A program made the position numbers and the translations under genes. From assembly GCA_002697005.1 (NCBI GenBank), contig NZUD01000047.1, positions 4,114 to 20,433 on the forward strand: a DNA stretch of 16,320 nucleotides, in the 5' to 3' direction. The DNA comes from Chloroflexota bacterium. Its GTDB lineage: Bacteria; Chloroflexota; Dehalococcoidia; UBA3495. Below, one piece after another: positions 15,448-16,320 of the stretch. The first letter of the stretch is position 1, and each line of letters begins with the position of its first letter. The notes beneath the pieces are model-generated. The model was not told the origin of the DNA and did no database searches. It saw only the letters and a program-made list of their open reading frames with translations.

Positions 15448-16320
15448 TTACCGACCCACCGCTTTCAATACGCGATCCACATGGGCTTCATCTTGCTCCA
15501 AGGTCTTATCATCGATACCGTTCATGACCTCAATTACCGCATCATTGTAAGGGGTGGGAATGGCCACTTCCCGTCCCTTGGCTGAGACCAATCCGTTCAT
15601 CAAATTAATCTCAGAGCGCCGGCCTTTATAGACGTCCTGGGCCATGGAAGCTAGCCAGTTGACCCTGCCACCGTGGGCTGACATGTGCCCGTCTAGCTCC
15701 TCAAAAACATCGCCCTTATCAGCGTCAGCCCAAGTTTCAGCGGGTACGCCATTGATGGCTACGACATTCAATCCCATGGCTAGGCCGACCTTGGCAGCCT
15801 CTTTGGCCAAGTTGATACGGATCAACCGTAACCGGGGGTCCTCTGCCATCTGCTGGGAACCCAGGCCGGTGGAAGCGGAGATTCCATTGCCCATTGAATT
15901 CTGGGACAACTTGGCCCATCGCTCGCCCCAAAGGTTGTCCGATGCATAAGCAGCGTCGATGTTATCCAACAACCCAGCGACCTTTTCAGAGCGGGGGGTG
16001 ATGCGTCCGTCTTGCTCACCCACTCGGAATACGGTGTGGCCTGAATCCCGCCCGACCGCGCCCCCGCGGGTGACAAGAGCCGGCTCCCACAAAGCAACTT
16101 CTATATGGGACGCGATACAACCCAGCTGCCGGGACGGACCGACAATCTCGCCCATGGGGACGTCGTTCCAGCAGTTCTGTAAAGAGATAAAGTAGCCGTC
16201 CTCCAGCACATACCGCTTTATGAAGTGGGTGGCCCACTCGGTATCGTAAGACTTGACCGAGATGAAAACAAAATCAAATGGCTCGGATATATTCTGGGCT
16301 TCCGTCAGATGGATGGCCTT
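15448..16320 (-). CDS. Ketopantoate reductase (PanE/ApbA) family protein, N-terminus cut by window edge
   Basis: The frame is open to the right edge; the visible 290 residues lack the N-terminal NADPH-binding GxGxxG segment. Family landmarks are present in order: FVFISVKSYDT (the conserved VK), SLQNCWND (the QN of the usual QNG), WAKLSQNSMGN (catalytic Lys with Asn four residues on) and SEINLMNG with IPTPYNDAVIEVM near the C-terminus (the conserved Glu and the TPxN motif). PanE reduces 2-dehydropantoate to pantoate in CoA synthesis, but the superfamily contains many related 2-oxoacid reductases and paralogs are common, so the substrate is not certain. The Cys-Trp after QN, where Gly is usual, is unusual. 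The internal GTG at 16209 is not the true start. Confidence 0.85.
   Translation of the reverse strand, partial: KAIHLTEAQNISEPFDFVFISVKSYDTEWATHFIKRYVLEDGYFISLQNCWNDVPMGEIVGPSRQLGCIASHIEVALWEPALVTRGGAVGRDSGHTVFRVGEQDGRITPRSEKVAGLLDNIDAAYASDNLWGERWAKLSQNSMGNGISASTGLGSQQMAEDPRLRLIRINLAKEAAKVGLAMGLNVVAINGVPAETWADADKGDVFEELDGHMSAHGGRVNWLASMAQDVYKGRRSEINLMNGLVSAKGREVAIPTPYNDAVIEVMNGIDDKTLEQDEAHVDRVLKAVGR

Overview
This 16.3 kb window reads as a bacterial chromosome segment, most likely from Chloroflexota and possibly the Dehalococcoidia/SAR202 part of that phylum. That placement is an inference from gene content: RNase J, family 4 uracil-DNA glycosylase, a two-chain B12-dependent mutase and a chlorite-dismutase-like gene together, at moderate GC. 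No marker search was possible. Nearly everything is on the minus strand; the exceptions are one plus-strand chlorite-dismutase-family gene and one tRNA-Gly. No insertion sequence, phage gene or CRISPR array was seen. TTG and GTG starts are frequent (PHP, ftsK, rnj, udg, acpP, mce).

Layout, left to right. (1) 1-659: a PHP-domain phosphoesterase reaching the left edge. (2) 746-5763: a maintenance block transcribed leftward, consisting of family 4 uracil-DNA glycosylase, RNase J and an FtsK/SpoIIIE translocase, closed by an intrinsic terminator at 746-784. (3) 5945-8998: a compact ribosome/fatty-acid block in the order yceD (DUF177), rpmF, fabD, nusB, acpP, plus an unlisted 42-codon membrane peptide. 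The usual plsX, fabH, fabG and fabF are absent. A consensus promoter precedes yceD. (4) 9105-13127: a methylmalonyl-CoA operon with mutase catalytic subunit, acyl-CoA dehydrogenase, epimerase and separate B12-binding subunit. It fits conversion of propionyl- or methylmalonyl-CoA to succinyl-CoA during odd-chain or branched-chain acyl oxidation. (5) 13188-14021: a chlorite dismutase family gene running divergently from that operon. (6) 14245-16320: a RidA-superfamily protein, tRNA-Gly(TCC), a strong hairpin, an unrecognised 151-residue protein and a ketopantoate-reductase-family gene cut by the right edge.

The most interesting points are these. The chlorite-dismutase-like protein keeps the heme His, the distal Arg and the tandem Trp at positions that align with the classical enzyme. 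A perfect 14-bp palindrome fills the spacer of the promoter driving the neighbouring mutase operon. The uracil-DNA glycosylase ends in QLTLF, a textbook sliding-clamp binding motif. A small membrane protein lies just after acpP. Gaps such as 660-745, 5764-5944, 8190-8407 and 9000-9104 hold no gene I can support. The convergent gap 14022-14244 is ambiguous and is discussed in the findings.
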